Positions 7,152-15,707 of a stretch of 32,546 bases of DNA are shown here, piece after piece. The notes under the pieces were generated by a model. It saw only the letters and a program-made list of their open reading frames with translations, made no database searches and was not told where the DNA came from. The stretch comes from Sedimentisphaerales bacterium. Its GTDB lineage: Bacteria; Planctomycetota; Phycisphaerae; Sedimentisphaerales; Anaerobacaceae. Location of the stretch: positions 1 to 32,546 of the forward strand of contig JAUVXL010000019.1 in the NCBI GenBank assembly GCA_030603595.1, given 5' to 3'. A program made the position numbers and the translations under genes. Position 1 is the first letter of the stretch, and each line of letters starts with the position of its first letter.

Positions 7152-7679
7152 CTAAGCTCCAAGCAAAGCATCCATCTCAGCCTTTGTCATAAGAAACTCA
7201 TCCTTGGAAAAGCCCGATGTCCGACCGGACGCCGGCCGGTCGGTCGGCCCTCGCCTGCCGTCACCCCGAACTCTTGACTTATGAACACCGCTCCTGTTCG
7301 CCAAATCCATCAACAACTCGTCAATTTCCCTAAGTTCGGTAACAACGACCACGCCGCGTTCCATCGCCTTTACTAATTCCCGTTGTCTGCCTGCGACACC
7401 CTTATCCACAAAGCAGCAGCATGTAAATCCATACATGCGCGCTATATCAAAAAACCGTCCATCCTCTCTGCCGAGTTCCTCTTGCCGCCCGACGACGACA
7501 CCGCCGAGGGCTTCACCCAGCTTGCATACACCCGAATAAACATCCTCACACAGAACAGTATCGAGGTCATAGCGACCCGACAGATTCAACACAACTCGGA
7601 CAAACTCATCCGACGAACTGCCAACCGCTATCATCTGCAATTGCGAACCCAAACCGAATCCTGCCGAACCAACAAACAC
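7152..7679 (-). CDS. Hypothetical receiver-like protein upstream of the diguanylate cyclase
   Basis: A 175-residue protein not recognised as a named family. From residue 16 (MIAVGSSSDEF) it alternates hydrophobic strands and helices (DTVLCED, GVVVGR, FTCCCFVDKG, GVVVVTEL), like a degenerate response-regulator receiver fold, followed by a basic, probably disordered linker (about 130-160) and a C-terminal MTKAEMDALLG. That end resembles the short LSQxEIDALL peptide of FliM, which may be coincidence. The GTG start at 7679 has only a weak ribosome-binding site; an ATG at 7634 is a possible alternative. It is co-transcribed with the GGDEF gene (4-bp gap), so a regulatory role in c-di-GMP signalling is inferred. 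Confidence 0.65.
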   Translation of the reverse strand: MFVGSAGFGLGSQLQMIAVGSSSDEFVRVVLNLSGRYDLDTVLCEDVYSGVCKLGEALGGVVVGRQEELGREDGRFFDIARMYGFTCCCFVDKGVAGRQRELVKAMERGVVVVTELREIDELLMDLANRSGVHKSRVRGDGRRGPTDRPASGRTSGFSKDEFLMTKAEMDALLGA

Positions 7680-7736
7680 AACTCTTCTGAACTAAAAGGC
7701 CTCCAAGCCCCAATATTCTCTATTATCACCCCATTC

Positions 7737-7766
7737 ACCATATCACAATCCACCCAAAGGAGTCAA
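7737..7766 (-). promoter_or_regulatory. Candidate promoter of the receiver-like / GGDEF operon
   Basis: On the minus strand TTGACT (7766-7761), 18-nt spacer, TATGGT (7742-7737): 5/6 and 4/6 matches. The predicted start lies about 50 nt before the GTG at 7679. Confidence 0.4.
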
Positions 7767-7897
7767 CCCCAAATTTCTTTTCAATGCAGTCAAACGCCGC
7801 CGCCGTCAAACGCGCATCGATCCGGGTATTTGGCTGCGGCGCTTGTCCTAACTTATCGGGAGCGCGCCGGGGCTGAAGCCGCAGGGTCTCCGCCGAG

Positions 7898-9763
7898 CTA
7901 AGGCGTTTCGGCAGCAGGCAGCCCGCCAAGGACCTCTTTGACCTGCTCGGCACAGAAGCTGTTCGGGTACAACTCAAGAAAATTCGACAGAGTCACCCTG
8001 GCATCAGCCAGGTGCTTCTTCTTTAGCTCGGCGTCCGACTCATTCTGATAGAGACCGATCTTCAATCGCCCCAACTCATACAGAGCCATCATTCCTCCGT
8101 CCGTCTTTTCGAATGCTTCGTGCACTTCGTTGAGTCGTTCGGCTTGAACCTGACCGTCCTCAACAAGTTTTGCCTGGGCCAACAGGATATTATCGCGAAG
8201 AGGGTCCTTGTCTTCCGTCTGTTCGAGCAGTCCGTCAAGGCGCCCGGCATAATCCAGCGAATGCGGATTCAGTCGCACAAATCTGGCCAATCGTTCAATC
8301 GAACCTGCGTCATCTGTCCGATTCTGCGTCCCTATTAGAGGCCTCAACTGGTTCAGTCTCCTCTGCAGCTCGGTCAGTTTGAACGCTGTCATCACGGAAT
8401 CCGCCGGCCGATGAAACAGCCCAAGCAACCTTCTATCAGGCGGTTTCTCCGAAACGAGTTTCGCCAGTCGTTTCACAATCATATCCTCAGCCTCGCCGAG
8501 AAGCTTATCTGCTTGCTCGAAGCGCCCCCGGCCGGCCGAGTCACGAGCTATGCGACAGCGCGCCTCAATCGACTCGGGGCTCTCGGAGAAATGGTCATAA
8601 AGGCGATACCATACCAAGAGAGAATCACGATGAGGATAGTCGCTGTAGAAATGGAGTATCTCCTTCCGCTCCAGCACCATGACATCCGGACGGTACTCCT
8701 TGAAAAGGGCCTTGAAGTAGAGTGCTATCGGCATCCGACGGCTATCAGGTCGCTTCTCTATGAAGTAATCCAACTGGCTTAGTCCGTCGCTGGCGGATTG
8801 CCTCTTTTCCTGATTATCCAACTCTTTGGGGATAATGAACCAGTCCGGCCACTGGCCGGAGCCTAACTGAACCTGAATCTCCTTCTTCAAATCCTCACGC
8901 AGATGTATCGGGTCTTTGGCATAGAACAGTCTCTTGACATTAGGATCCATGACCGCTTTATCCAGCGCCTCGGTTATGCTGTGGTCCTGAAACTCCTCAA
9001 CCTTCTCAGGGTCGTTCCCGGCGACGTAACGCTGGTAGTCCAACTCGTCGAAGCCAATCGCTATTTCAAACGCGCCAACCGCAACAATGAGCGTCACTAA
9101 CGTAAATATCCAGACCAGTCCGGGCCGATAACGTGTGTAATGTCCTATCCCAAGAACAAACGCTGCTATTACCAAGCCGTCCAGCCACGCACAAATCCAC
9201 GGTGTAAAAGAAAGACCCCATTCGATCGGATCTTCACCCCGAGCACCGCCAAAGAAGACCCAATAGATGATCTGTGGCGCCATGCAAAGAGCTATCGCAA
9301 TATAACGGGACCGGAAACGAAGAGGCCGGCAAGCCGCGCCGAAACAACTAATCAAAACGCACAACGCAAAACCAGGCAGATCGGCAAAAACAATAATCGC
9401 CAGCACAAACAACAAACTGTGCCCGAAGCTCATAAGCTGCGATATCAGCACCGGCGTAACCGTCAGAATACCCATCAGCAGCCCCAAAACAAATATCTGC
9501 CACGGGTACTCGAATATACTCACCCCCGTAACCAGATCCCTGCTCAGACGCCAATAATCAGGTGAAGCCACAAACTCTATATCGAAGGACCAGAACGTGC
9601 CGGTTACGATCTTCGACCAGAACAAACAACTAACGCAAAACGCACAAACCGCAAGAATCCAACACCGCTGAACATTCGAATGGCTGTAGTGGAGGGTCGG
9701 ACCAACGGCCAAAAGCGACTTCGGCCCGACAATAGGCGTTTTGTCAGTCTCGTTATTATCCAT
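7898..9763 (-). CDS. Large integral membrane protein with C-terminal TPR-like domain
   Basis: A 621-residue protein without a recognised family. The first third is membrane-embedded: about seven hydrophobic segments can be seen between residues 32 and 245 (for example CWILAVCAFCVSCLFW, IFVLGLLMGILTVTPVLI, SLLFVLAIIVFADLPGFALCV in two spans, and VWIFTLVTLIVAVGAFEIAI). From about 255 on the protein is soluble and helical with TPR/SEL-like spacing (IEARCRIARDSAGRGRFEQADKLL; YELGRLKIGLYQ; LADARVTLSNFLELYPNSFCAEQV), typical of protein-protein interaction solenoids. No catalytic motif is visible. No clear Shine-Dalgarno precedes the ATG. It lies 92 bp downstream of ahcY on the same strand and may be read through from that promoter. 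An envelope scaffold or assembly role is a guess. Confidence 0.8.
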   Translation of the reverse strand: MDNNETDKTPIVGPKSLLAVGPTLHYSHSNVQRCWILAVCAFCVSCLFWSKIVTGTFWSFDIEFVASPDYWRLSRDLVTGVSIFEYPWQIFVLGLLMGILTVTPVLISQLMSFGHSLLFVLAIIVFADLPGFALCVLISCFGAACRPLRFRSRYIAIALCMAPQIIYWVFFGGARGEDPIEWGLSFTPWICAWLDGLVIAAFVLGIGHYTRYRPGLVWIFTLVTLIVAVGAFEIAIGFDELDYQRYVAGNDPEKVEEFQDHSITEALDKAVMDPNVKRLFYAKDPIHLREDLKKEIQVQLGSGQWPDWFIIPKELDNQEKRQSASDGLSQLDYFIEKRPDSRRMPIALYFKALFKEYRPDVMVLERKEILHFYSDYPHRDSLLVWYRLYDHFSESPESIEARCRIARDSAGRGRFEQADKLLGEAEDMIVKRLAKLVSEKPPDRRLLGLFHRPADSVMTAFKLTELQRRLNQLRPLIGTQNRTDDAGSIERLARFVRLNPHSLDYAGRLDGLLEQTEDKDPLRDNILLAQAKLVEDGQVQAERLNEVHEAFEKTDGGMMALYELGRLKIGLYQNESDAELKKKHLADARVTLSNFLELYPNSFCAEQVKEVLGGLPAAETP

Positions 9764-9855
9764 AGGCCAAACAAGTATCCGACATCAAGCATCGGCCATC
9801 TTGGCGCGAACCGGAATCCCGACTTGTCGGTCGGGAGAGAATCGAGCATCGAGAA

Positions 9856-11115
9856 CTACGTTCCTTCGCCGCTGCTCGCGAGATACTCAACCTGCTCCGG
9901 AGTAAGTTTGTCTATCGAAATCGACATCGATTTGAGCTTTACCCTGCTTACCTGCTCCTCAATCTCCATCGGAACGTCATAGACCTCAGCACCGAGCTTG
10001 CCCTTCTTCTTAACAACGTACTCAGCCTGGAGCGCCTGGGTCGCAAAGCTCATATCCATTACGCTGGCAGGGTGTCCCTCGGCGGCGGCGAGGTTAATCA
10101 GCCGGCCCTCAGCCAGGAGATGAATTCGCCTGTTGTTCTTCAGCACGTACTCGTCAACGTGATTGCGAACGTTGCGGTTCACCTTTTTACTAATCCGTTT
10201 CAGGCCCGGTATATCCAGCTCCACATTGAAATGTCCACTATTGCAGACTACCGCCCTATCCTTCATCGTGCGGAAGTGCTCGGCGCGGACAACGTGCTTA
10301 TTGCCGGTGAGCGTTACGAACAGATCGCCGATCTTCGCGGCTTGGGCCATCGGCATAACCTCGAACCCGTCCATCGCAGCCTCGAGCGCCTTGACCGCGT
10401 CGATTTCCGTAACGACTACAATCGCGCCCATTCCCCTCGCTCGCATCGCAAGGCCGCGGCCGCACCAGCCGTACCCGGCCACGACAACCTTTTTGCCCGC
10501 CATCAGTAAATCGGTGGCCCGAATAATCCCGTCAACCGTCGATTGTCCCGTCCCGTAGCGGTTGTCGAAGAGGTGCTTCGTCGCCGCATCGTTCACCGCG
10601 ATAACCGGAATCTTCAGCTTGCCCCTATTTGCCATCGCGCGCAAGCGGATAACGCCCGTTGTCGTCTCCTCCATACTCGCAATAATCCGACCGGCCTCTT
10701 TCTTCCTGCTCGTATGCAACTCGTTGACCAAGTCGGCGCCGTCGTCGAACGTAATCACCGGCTTATGATCGATTGCCTGGTTGATATGCTTATAGTAGGT
10801 GCTGCGATTCTCGCCGCGAATCGCAAAGACGCCTATCTTAAAGTCCTTGACCAGGGAAGCCGCGACATCGTCCTGCGTGCTCAGCGGATTTGATGCGCAA
10901 AGAACGGCATTCGCGCCGCCGTCTTTAAGAGTTCGCATCAGGTTCGCCGTCTCTGCGGTCACGTGCAGGCACGCCGAGACGTTCATACCCTTCAAAGGTT
11001 TGCTCTTGGCAAACCGCTTGCGAATCGCCGCCAAAACCGGCATATCGTTGTCGGCCCAGAGTATTCGTTTCTTCCCCCCCGGCGCCAGAGCCATATCAGC
11101 TACATCATACTTCAT
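9856..11115 (-). CDS. ahcY: S-adenosylhomocysteine hydrolase
   Basis: A 419-residue adenosylhomocysteinase, the cytosolic NAD-dependent enzyme that splits S-adenosylhomocysteine into adenosine and homocysteine and so recycles the product of all SAM-dependent methylations. It lacks the roughly 40-residue insert of long-type enzymes. Visible are the substrate-binding CLHVTAETANL (49-59), SNPLSTQDDVAA (75-86), the conserved NDAATKHLFDNRYGTGQS (174-191), the NAD motif GYGWCGRG (214-221) and the C-terminal KLTPEQVEYL. The start is ATG 11115 with AGGA about 8 nt upstream; an in-frame TTG one codon earlier is less likely. It has its own strong promoter at 11157-11184. No SAH or SAM riboswitch is seen in its short leader. 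Confidence 0.97.
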   Translation of the reverse strand: MKYDVADMALAPGGKKRILWADNDMPVLAAIRKRFAKSKPLKGMNVSACLHVTAETANLMRTLKDGGANAVLCASNPLSTQDDVAASLVKDFKIGVFAIRGENRSTYYKHINQAIDHKPVITFDDGADLVNELHTSRKKEAGRIIASMEETTTGVIRLRAMANRGKLKIPVIAVNDAATKHLFDNRYGTGQSTVDGIIRATDLLMAGKKVVVAGYGWCGRGLAMRARGMGAIVVVTEIDAVKALEAAMDGFEVMPMAQAAKIGDLFVTLTGNKHVVRAEHFRTMKDRAVVCNSGHFNVELDIPGLKRISKKVNRNVRNHVDEYVLKNNRRIHLLAEGRLINLAAAEGHPASVMDMSFATQALQAEYVVKKKGKLGAEVYDVPMEIEEQVSRVKLKSMSISIDKLTPEQVEYLASSGEGT

Positions 11116-11156
11116 CAATCAGTCCTTTCATTTCGAGAAAATAAACGAGGAATCCA

Positions 11157-11184
11157 ATTATACCCCGCCAAAGACCGTTGTCCA
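11157..11184 (-). promoter_or_regulatory. Promoter of ahcY
   Basis: On the minus strand TGGACA (11184-11179), 16-nt spacer, perfect TATAAT (11162-11157). The transcript would begin near 11150 with a leader of about 35 nt, too short to hold a riboswitch. Confidence 0.65.
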
Positions 11185-11254
11185 GCACTTTATTTCCACC
11201 CAAAATCGCGCGCCAGGCACAAACGGGGCAAATCTCTCGCATATTTCAGGGTGG

Positions 11255-11395
11255 CAGCCTCATCCCTTGGGGATGGGGATGGCCAAGAAACGCCATCCGA
11301 GCCAACAAGCCCGAAGCGTAAGCCTGTCCCCCAGGGGCGCCGGGGTATTCACGAAACGTGTTGCGCCCTCAAACCCACAAGCCGAACTCGAAACC
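11255..11395. repeat. GC-rich stem-loop cluster between ahcY promoter and secreted-protein gene
   Basis: This stretch holds consecutive inverted repeats: CATCCC-TTG-GGGATG (11261-11275), GGATGGC with its complement GCCATCC around an 8-nt loop (11277-11298), and AGGGGCGC near 11334 facing GCGCCCT near 11388. It lies directly after the stop of the secreted TIM-barrel-like gene on the minus strand and could terminate that operon. No coding potential is convincing here. Confidence 0.5.
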
Positions 11396-11414
11396 CCACA
11401 ACTCTGATCCTTCC

Positions 11415-12593
11415 CTACTTCTCAAGTAGGTACAAATGCACGTCCCACGCCTTGAACATGTCGTTAAAGACACCATCTTTGCCGTTGATCCGTCTGTCTT
11501 CGCTAAGCACTTCCACCGCCCCCCGGCCATTTATCCCTTGCATGGCGAAGGTTGCAGTCGTCTCGGCGCCGCGCATGGACACGGCAAAGATATAGATCGC
11601 CCCGGCGTATCTCTTGGCCATGACCGCTATAGGGACATCGCTGTTGCTCGATGTCACGGCGACCAGACCTTCGACCGTCGGGCTGTTGATGACAGGGGCA
11701 AGGGCGGCTATCTGCTTGTTAATAGCAGTGACCTCCGAGAGCATCGCCGCATCGCTGAGCAGGGCCGATTCGTTAAACCTCGGCTGCCATTCGTGCACGA
11801 AGTAAATCAGTCCCATCGATCCGTGCACGATGCTCATCCACACCTCGCATCGGACCTGGTGCGGCGTCGCCTTCGCCTTCGGATTATTTATCCGCGTACA
11901 CTCGATGCAATTCCAGACGACCTTCCGCCCCTCGGTCCATTTCACCAGGCGCTCGACGCCGCCGGCGACATACCAAAGCTTACCCGCAACCGCCGGTCTG
12001 GAATGGGCCGCGGGATAGATATCGAACGACGCGATGTCGCAGCCTTTGACATATTCGGCATAATCCTCCGGATGATTCGTTCGGACCCCCCGCCCGTGCC
12101 AGCCGTCCCACGCGACGCCCTGTCCTAAGTTCAGGACCACGGGCCGACTCGGATCGGCCGCTGCAATCCGCTTATAATCCTCGATGATCTTTTCAGGCTG
12201 AATCGGAGGCCCATACCCCTTGCCCTGACCCAGCGACTGCGCATTGTCCGGCTCATCCCCGTGCATCCATCCGACGATAGTCGGATCGTCGATATGCACA
12301 AGGCCGACCTTGTTTTGCCCGCAAATCACCTTCATCCCCGCCCGCTTCAATTCCGCAAGCTGCTCGGCCGTCGGCCCTTTCCACAACCCGATATACGTAT
12401 TGATGCCCGCCTCTTTGTATTTCCGGGCATTCCGCGGGCTTTGCAGCCACACGCAAATCGGGAAGAAACCGCCATCGGCCGACAGCCCCCGCTCCCACTT
12501 GGTATATGGACTCGCACCCGACTGCCCATAAGCCGCCCCAAGAATTGATACAACAATCGCAACGCAAACCACGCCTATAATCTTTCGTCGCAT
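11415..12593 (-). CDS. Secreted TIM-barrel glycoside-hydrolase-like protein
   Basis: A 392-residue exported protein. Residues 1-23 form a Sec signal peptide (RRK, hydrophobic core, AAYGQ cleavage region). The mature part has beta-strand/helix alternation of a (beta/alpha)8 barrel with acidic loop motifs typical of retaining glycosidase-like folds: GWMHGDEPDN (after the INTYIGLW strand), CDIASFDIYP, VVWNCIECTRI and YFVHEW. The two Glu (GDEP and CIEC or HEW) could be catalytic, but the exact family is not recognised. The C-terminal ~80 residues look like a beta-sandwich. Ribosome-binding site AGGAGGT lies 6 nt before ATG. It follows the small frameshifted secreted gene by 24 bp. A polysaccharide-related role fits a planctomycete, but this is inference. 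Confidence 0.78.
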   Translation of the reverse strand: MRRKIIGVVCVAIVVSILGAAYGQSGASPYTKWERGLSADGGFFPICVWLQSPRNARKYKEAGINTYIGLWKGPTAEQLAELKRAGMKVICGQNKVGLVHIDDPTIVGWMHGDEPDNAQSLGQGKGYGPPIQPEKIIEDYKRIAAADPSRPVVLNLGQGVAWDGWHGRGVRTNHPEDYAEYVKGCDIASFDIYPAAHSRPAVAGKLWYVAGGVERLVKWTEGRKVVWNCIECTRINNPKAKATPHQVRCEVWMSIVHGSMGLIYFVHEWQPRFNESALLSDAAMLSEVTAINKQIAALAPVINSPTVEGLVAVTSSNSDVPIAVMAKRYAGAIYIFAVSMRGAETTATFAMQGINGRGAVEVLSEDRRINGKDGVFNDMFKAWDVHLYLLEK

Positions 12594-12617
12594 AAAACTA
12601 CCTCCTGTAAATTCAGG

Positions 12618-12958
12618 TTAATCCGAAACGTTCGCCCCCAGCCGTTTGACTGCATCCTGTCTGATATAGCTCATAATGCGCGGAAAATGCACCGCGGGCT
12701 CTACTCGTTTGCCTCGCTTGGCGCCGTTTCCGTACACAACTTTCAATATCTTTTTGCCCTTCCATATCTTCGGCCTGATCTCCAGCTTGACCCTGAAGCC
12801 GTATTTGCCCACTTCATTAAGTGTCGGAACGGGGTACGCCTGCGGCTCGGCCAGCCGGCATTTGCTCAGATCGGGCACGAGCGTAGGCGTAACATAACCG
12901 TCATCCAGGCCAATATCAGACTAAGGGACACCAACAACACAATAGAAGATAATCGCAC
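12618..12958 (-). pseudogene. Small secreted protein gene broken by a frameshift after the signal peptide
   Basis: From GTG 12958, with GAGGGG 8 nt upstream, one frame encodes MRLSSIVLLVSLSLILA, a typical signal peptide, and then runs into a stop near 12860. A different frame, open from just after 12923 to 12618, encodes a mature-looking basic domain (DDGYVTPTLVPDL, KYGFRVKLEI, VEPAVHFPRI; C-terminal part 86 residues from GTG 12878). Joining the two near 12905-12912 with a one-base shift gives a continuous secreted protein of about 113 residues. The downstream frame alone has no ribosome-binding site. The family is not recognised. It could be a true pseudogene, a sequencing error or a phase-variable gene. 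It is followed 24 bp later by the secreted TIM-barrel-like gene. Confidence 0.6.
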
Positions 12959-13045
12959 CTGAATACCCCTCAAGTATATTGAGTCCTGCAATTCATTGAG
13001 CGGTCCAACCTATCGTCTCTGCCACCCCTGCTAACCTGCCCCTGG

Positions 13046-14086
13046 TCAAAACTTCCATCCGATGCCCCAGATATACTTGGTATCGGTTTTGTGCTTGCCC
13101 TGTGCCGGCGTGGCGTCGTAGTTCAATACGGCCTTGAGATTCGTAAACATCGTCTCGCTCAGGTTCGCACGAAATTCGGCCGTCGATGTCAGAAAATAGT
13201 CGGCGAAATCTTCGGTGCTCGGATAGTACGTCAAATCGTGAATAAATTCAATGCCCTTGCCGAGCTTCTTATCGAAGTTGTAGCCCAACTGCACGGATAT
13301 TGAGTCGCTGCTGCCCGTGCTGTTGCCGTACTTCTCGAACCTATAAGCCAGGCCGGCCTCCGTTGCAAAGTTCATTGCATCCGATTCGATCCACTGATAA
13401 CCCGCACCGCTGCCCATTATGACACGCCGGTCGAGTTGAGCGATTTCGTCCGTCTCATAACGCCCGTCCAGATACCCGTACAGCCTCTTCGTAAAGAAGT
13501 AATCGTACTTCGCCTTCCCTCGCCACCAATCCTGCGTCTTATTCTTTCTGCCCGTGCTCGGATTCTCCTGTCGTCCGCGTGCAAAGTCCGCCGAAACGGT
13601 CTTGCGGTCCTTCTCAGTGCGTTTCTTGAGGTTCGCACTGCCGGTAATGGCATCAGTGCTTGTATTGCCCGCCGTACTCGTATATCCCGCCGAGATTTCA
13701 CCCGTCCACTTCGGCTTGGCCTTGGGAGGAGGATTGATCGAAGCAATCCGCCTGAACTCAAGCAGCCGCCCGGGACCAATTGCAACATGGTCCCGCTCGG
13801 AGGCCACAACCTGCTTGCTCAAAATGCTCCCGTCATCAAGATGCAGATCGACAGCCTCATCGCTGCTGAACGTCGCGATATTAGCAATATCGATAGTAAG
13901 CACCCCCGCCAGATCAGACTCAAACGTCAGCTTCCCCTCAACCAACCGCCCAATCGTCCCGGTAACCCGATCGCCATTGACAAAAACAATCTGGTCGGCA
14001 GATGCCGCAGAACAAAACATCGCCAAACAAAGACACAAAACCGCCCAACGCCAATACATCATGCCTTCTTTTTGCTCCAACTTCAT
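13046..14086 (-). CDS. DUF481-type outer-membrane beta-barrel protein
   Basis: A 346-residue exported protein. The signal peptide (WAVLCLCLAMFCSAASA) is followed by an N-terminal domain with DQIVFVNGDRVTGTI and VDLHLDDGSIL, typical of the SLA1/PDZ-like small beta domain found before YdiY/DUF481 barrels, then a C-terminal amphipathic-strand region (GEISAGYTSTAGNTST, DYFFTKRLYGYLDGRYETDE, SISVQLGYNFD) ending in an aromatic residue (WGIGWKF), as outer-membrane barrels do. The start is ATG 14086 with AAGAGG about 6 nt upstream; a longer reading from 14176 would begin upstream of the candidate promoter at 14148-14176 and lacks a signal peptide at its N-terminus. Function is unknown for the family; suggested roles include stress response. 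Confidence 0.85.
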   Translation of the reverse strand: MKLEQKEGMMYWRWAVLCLCLAMFCSAASADQIVFVNGDRVTGTIGRLVEGKLTFESDLAGVLTIDIANIATFSSDEAVDLHLDDGSILSKQVVASERDHVAIGPGRLLEFRRIASINPPPKAKPKWTGEISAGYTSTAGNTSTDAITGSANLKKRTEKDRKTVSADFARGRQENPSTGRKNKTQDWWRGKAKYDYFFTKRLYGYLDGRYETDEIAQLDRRVIMGSGAGYQWIESDAMNFATEAGLAYRFEKYGNSTGSSDSISVQLGYNFDKKLGKGIEFIHDLTYYPSTEDFADYFLTSTAEFRANLSETMFTNLKAVLNYDATPAQGKHKTDTKYIWGIGWKF

Positions 14087-14147
14087 AGAAACCTCTTGTC
14101 GAAAAACCATTTTATCCTTCGAATGTGCCCGTACACTCAAGCCACAA

Positions 14148-14176
14148 ATTCTACACAAGCCCTCATCACCATGCAA
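14148..14176 (-). promoter_or_regulatory. Candidate promoter of the DUF481 gene
   Basis: On the minus strand TTGCAT (14176-14171), 17-nt spacer, TAGAAT (14153-14148). The -10 matches 5/6, the -35 only 3/6. The predicted start near 14141 leaves a 55-nt leader to ATG 14086 and argues against upstream starts. Confidence 0.4.
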
Positions 14177-14207
14177 GTATGCCGTTAGCCTGCTGGGTAG
14201 GCAATTG

Positions 14208-15707
14208 CTACTCTACCAAGCCGAGCATTCCATCTTCGGTATTTTCAGTCAATTTAACCTTGAGCAGTTCGTTTTTTTTTGCCTTAGCCTCGACTCTTGG
14301 CAGAAAGACCATGAAATACCTCTCGCTGCGTCCGGACGGTTGCTCCGCCTGGCTGAAAGCCCGCCCGTGGCGGGGCGGATTGCCCTCGATTAGTATTTCA
14401 GCCGATTCGCCTATGAATTGCTCGCGGAATTGGCTGCCCAATTCGGCGTTCAGGCCGCGCATTATTTGAGATCTTCTCTTTATAACTCTTGTATCTACAA
14501 AGCCTTGCATCTTTGCGGCGGCGGTTCCTTTCCTCGCCGAGAACGGGAAGATGTGCATCTTGGCGAAGCCCACTTGCCTTGCCGACTCCATGGTCTTCTC
14601 GAAATCGGCGTCCGTCTCACCCGGAAAGCCAACGATAATATCGGTCGTTATGGCGGGGCGATCCAGTCGGGCCTTGACCGTCTCGACGACGCGGCGAAAT
14701 GCCTCGATGTCGTATTGTCGGCACATCTTTCTGAGTACGGCATCCGAACCCGACTGTAGCGATAAGTGCAGGTGGGGCATAATGTTATGATGATCGCAGA
14801 ACGTATCTAACAGCCTCTCTGTTACATCGCCCGGCGCCAACGAACTGAGTCTTATCCGCGCCAAGCCCGGAATTCGGGCTAATTGCTCGATCAACTCGGC
14901 TAATCTGTCGTTTCGGCCATCGGCCCAATTCCTCCGCCGAACGCTGTCCTGGCCGTAAGCCCCGAGGAAAATCCCGGTAACCACAATTTCCTTGTGCCCT
15001 GCCCGGACAAGGGCCTGGGCCTCGGCAACGACCGCTTCGGCGGCTTTGCTGCGAACAATCGGCCGTGTTTTCGGTACTATACAATAGCTGCAACAGCCAT
15101 CACAGCCATCCTGGACCTTAAGGAACGCCCTGGTATGGCCTGCGAACGAAGTCAACATTGGCAATGGGGCGGACGCAGGATTCGCGGACGGCGGGCTCGA
15201 TGCGGCTGCTTTTTGACTTTTTGGCGTGGTTCTTGATAGTGAGCCTATTGATGATGCATTTGGCTGAGGCGCACCTCCATTTTTGGGCTTGATTTTATGG
15301 CCGGTTTCTGCTCTAATAGTATTGTTTGGGCAGGTTTGACGGTTTCCCCACTCGGAGGTGGTTACCTCGCCGCTGACTATGCGACGCAGTATTGCAGCCA
15401 ACTCTTTTGGGTTCTGAGTGTAGTGAACGTTTTCAGTTACGGCGGGCAATTCGCCGATTTGTACAGTGGTCAGGCAGCCGCAGACGACTATGACGGCGTG
15501 CTTATTTAACTTTTTAGACCTTCGGATGTACTGTCTGCTCCTGGCCGAGGCTGTACGGGTAACGCAGCAGGTGTTGACGACGACAAGGTCCGATTTTTCC
15601 GTCGGTTCAACCTGCTGAAGTCCGAATCGTTCGAGAAACTCTCGAATCTGCTGACTTTCGTACTGGTTGACCTTGCAGCCAAGGGTAACTATAGAAAAAG
15701 TTCGCAT
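14208..15707 (-). CDS. mtaB: MtaB-type tRNA methylthiotransferase (radical SAM)
   Basis: A 499-residue radical-SAM enzyme expected to add the 2-methylthio group to t6A37 of tRNAs reading ANN codons. Domains in order: N-terminal UPF0004 domain with cluster cysteines in TLGCKVNQYE (Cys11), VNTCCVT (Cys47/48) and CGC (76/78); radical-SAM core with CDGCCSYC (Cys202, 206, 209) and SLQSGSD; C-terminal TRAM domain (ILIEGNPP, VKLTEN). TLGCKVNQYES marks the MtaB rather than the MiaB (GCQMN) or RimO branch. Between the first two domains lies a Pro/Ser/Ala-rich linker of about 75 residues (112-187), which is unusually long. The start is ATG 15707 (MRTFSIVTLG); the 13-residue extension upstream overlaps the promoter. 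The leader would be only a few nucleotides with no Shine-Dalgarno, so translation may be near-leaderless. Confidence 0.92.
   Translation of the reverse strand: MRTFSIVTLGCKVNQYESQQIREFLERFGLQQVEPTEKSDLVVVNTCCVTRTASARSRQYIRRSKKLNKHAVIVVCGCLTTVQIGELPAVTENVHYTQNPKELAAILRRIVSGEVTTSEWGNRQTCPNNTIRAETGHKIKPKNGGAPQPNASSIGSLSRTTPKSQKAAASSPPSANPASAPLPMLTSFAGHTRAFLKVQDGCDGCCSYCIVPKTRPIVRSKAAEAVVAEAQALVRAGHKEIVVTGIFLGAYGQDSVRRRNWADGRNDRLAELIEQLARIPGLARIRLSSLAPGDVTERLLDTFCDHHNIMPHLHLSLQSGSDAVLRKMCRQYDIEAFRRVVETVKARLDRPAITTDIIVGFPGETDADFEKTMESARQVGFAKMHIFPFSARKGTAAAKMQGFVDTRVIKRRSQIMRGLNAELGSQFREQFIGESAEILIEGNPPRHGRAFSQAEQPSGRSERYFMVFLPRVEAKAKKNELLKVKLTENTEDGMLGLVE

Noticed and set aside
11116-11414. SAH or SAM riboswitch upstream of ahcY
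   Set aside because: The promoter at 11157-11184 leaves a leader of only about 35 nt and no SAH-riboswitch core sequence is seen.
14087-14176. N-terminal extension of the DUF481 protein to 14176
   Set aside because: It would put the signal peptide about 40 residues in and start upstream of the candidate transcription start; ATG 14086 has a good ribosome-binding site.
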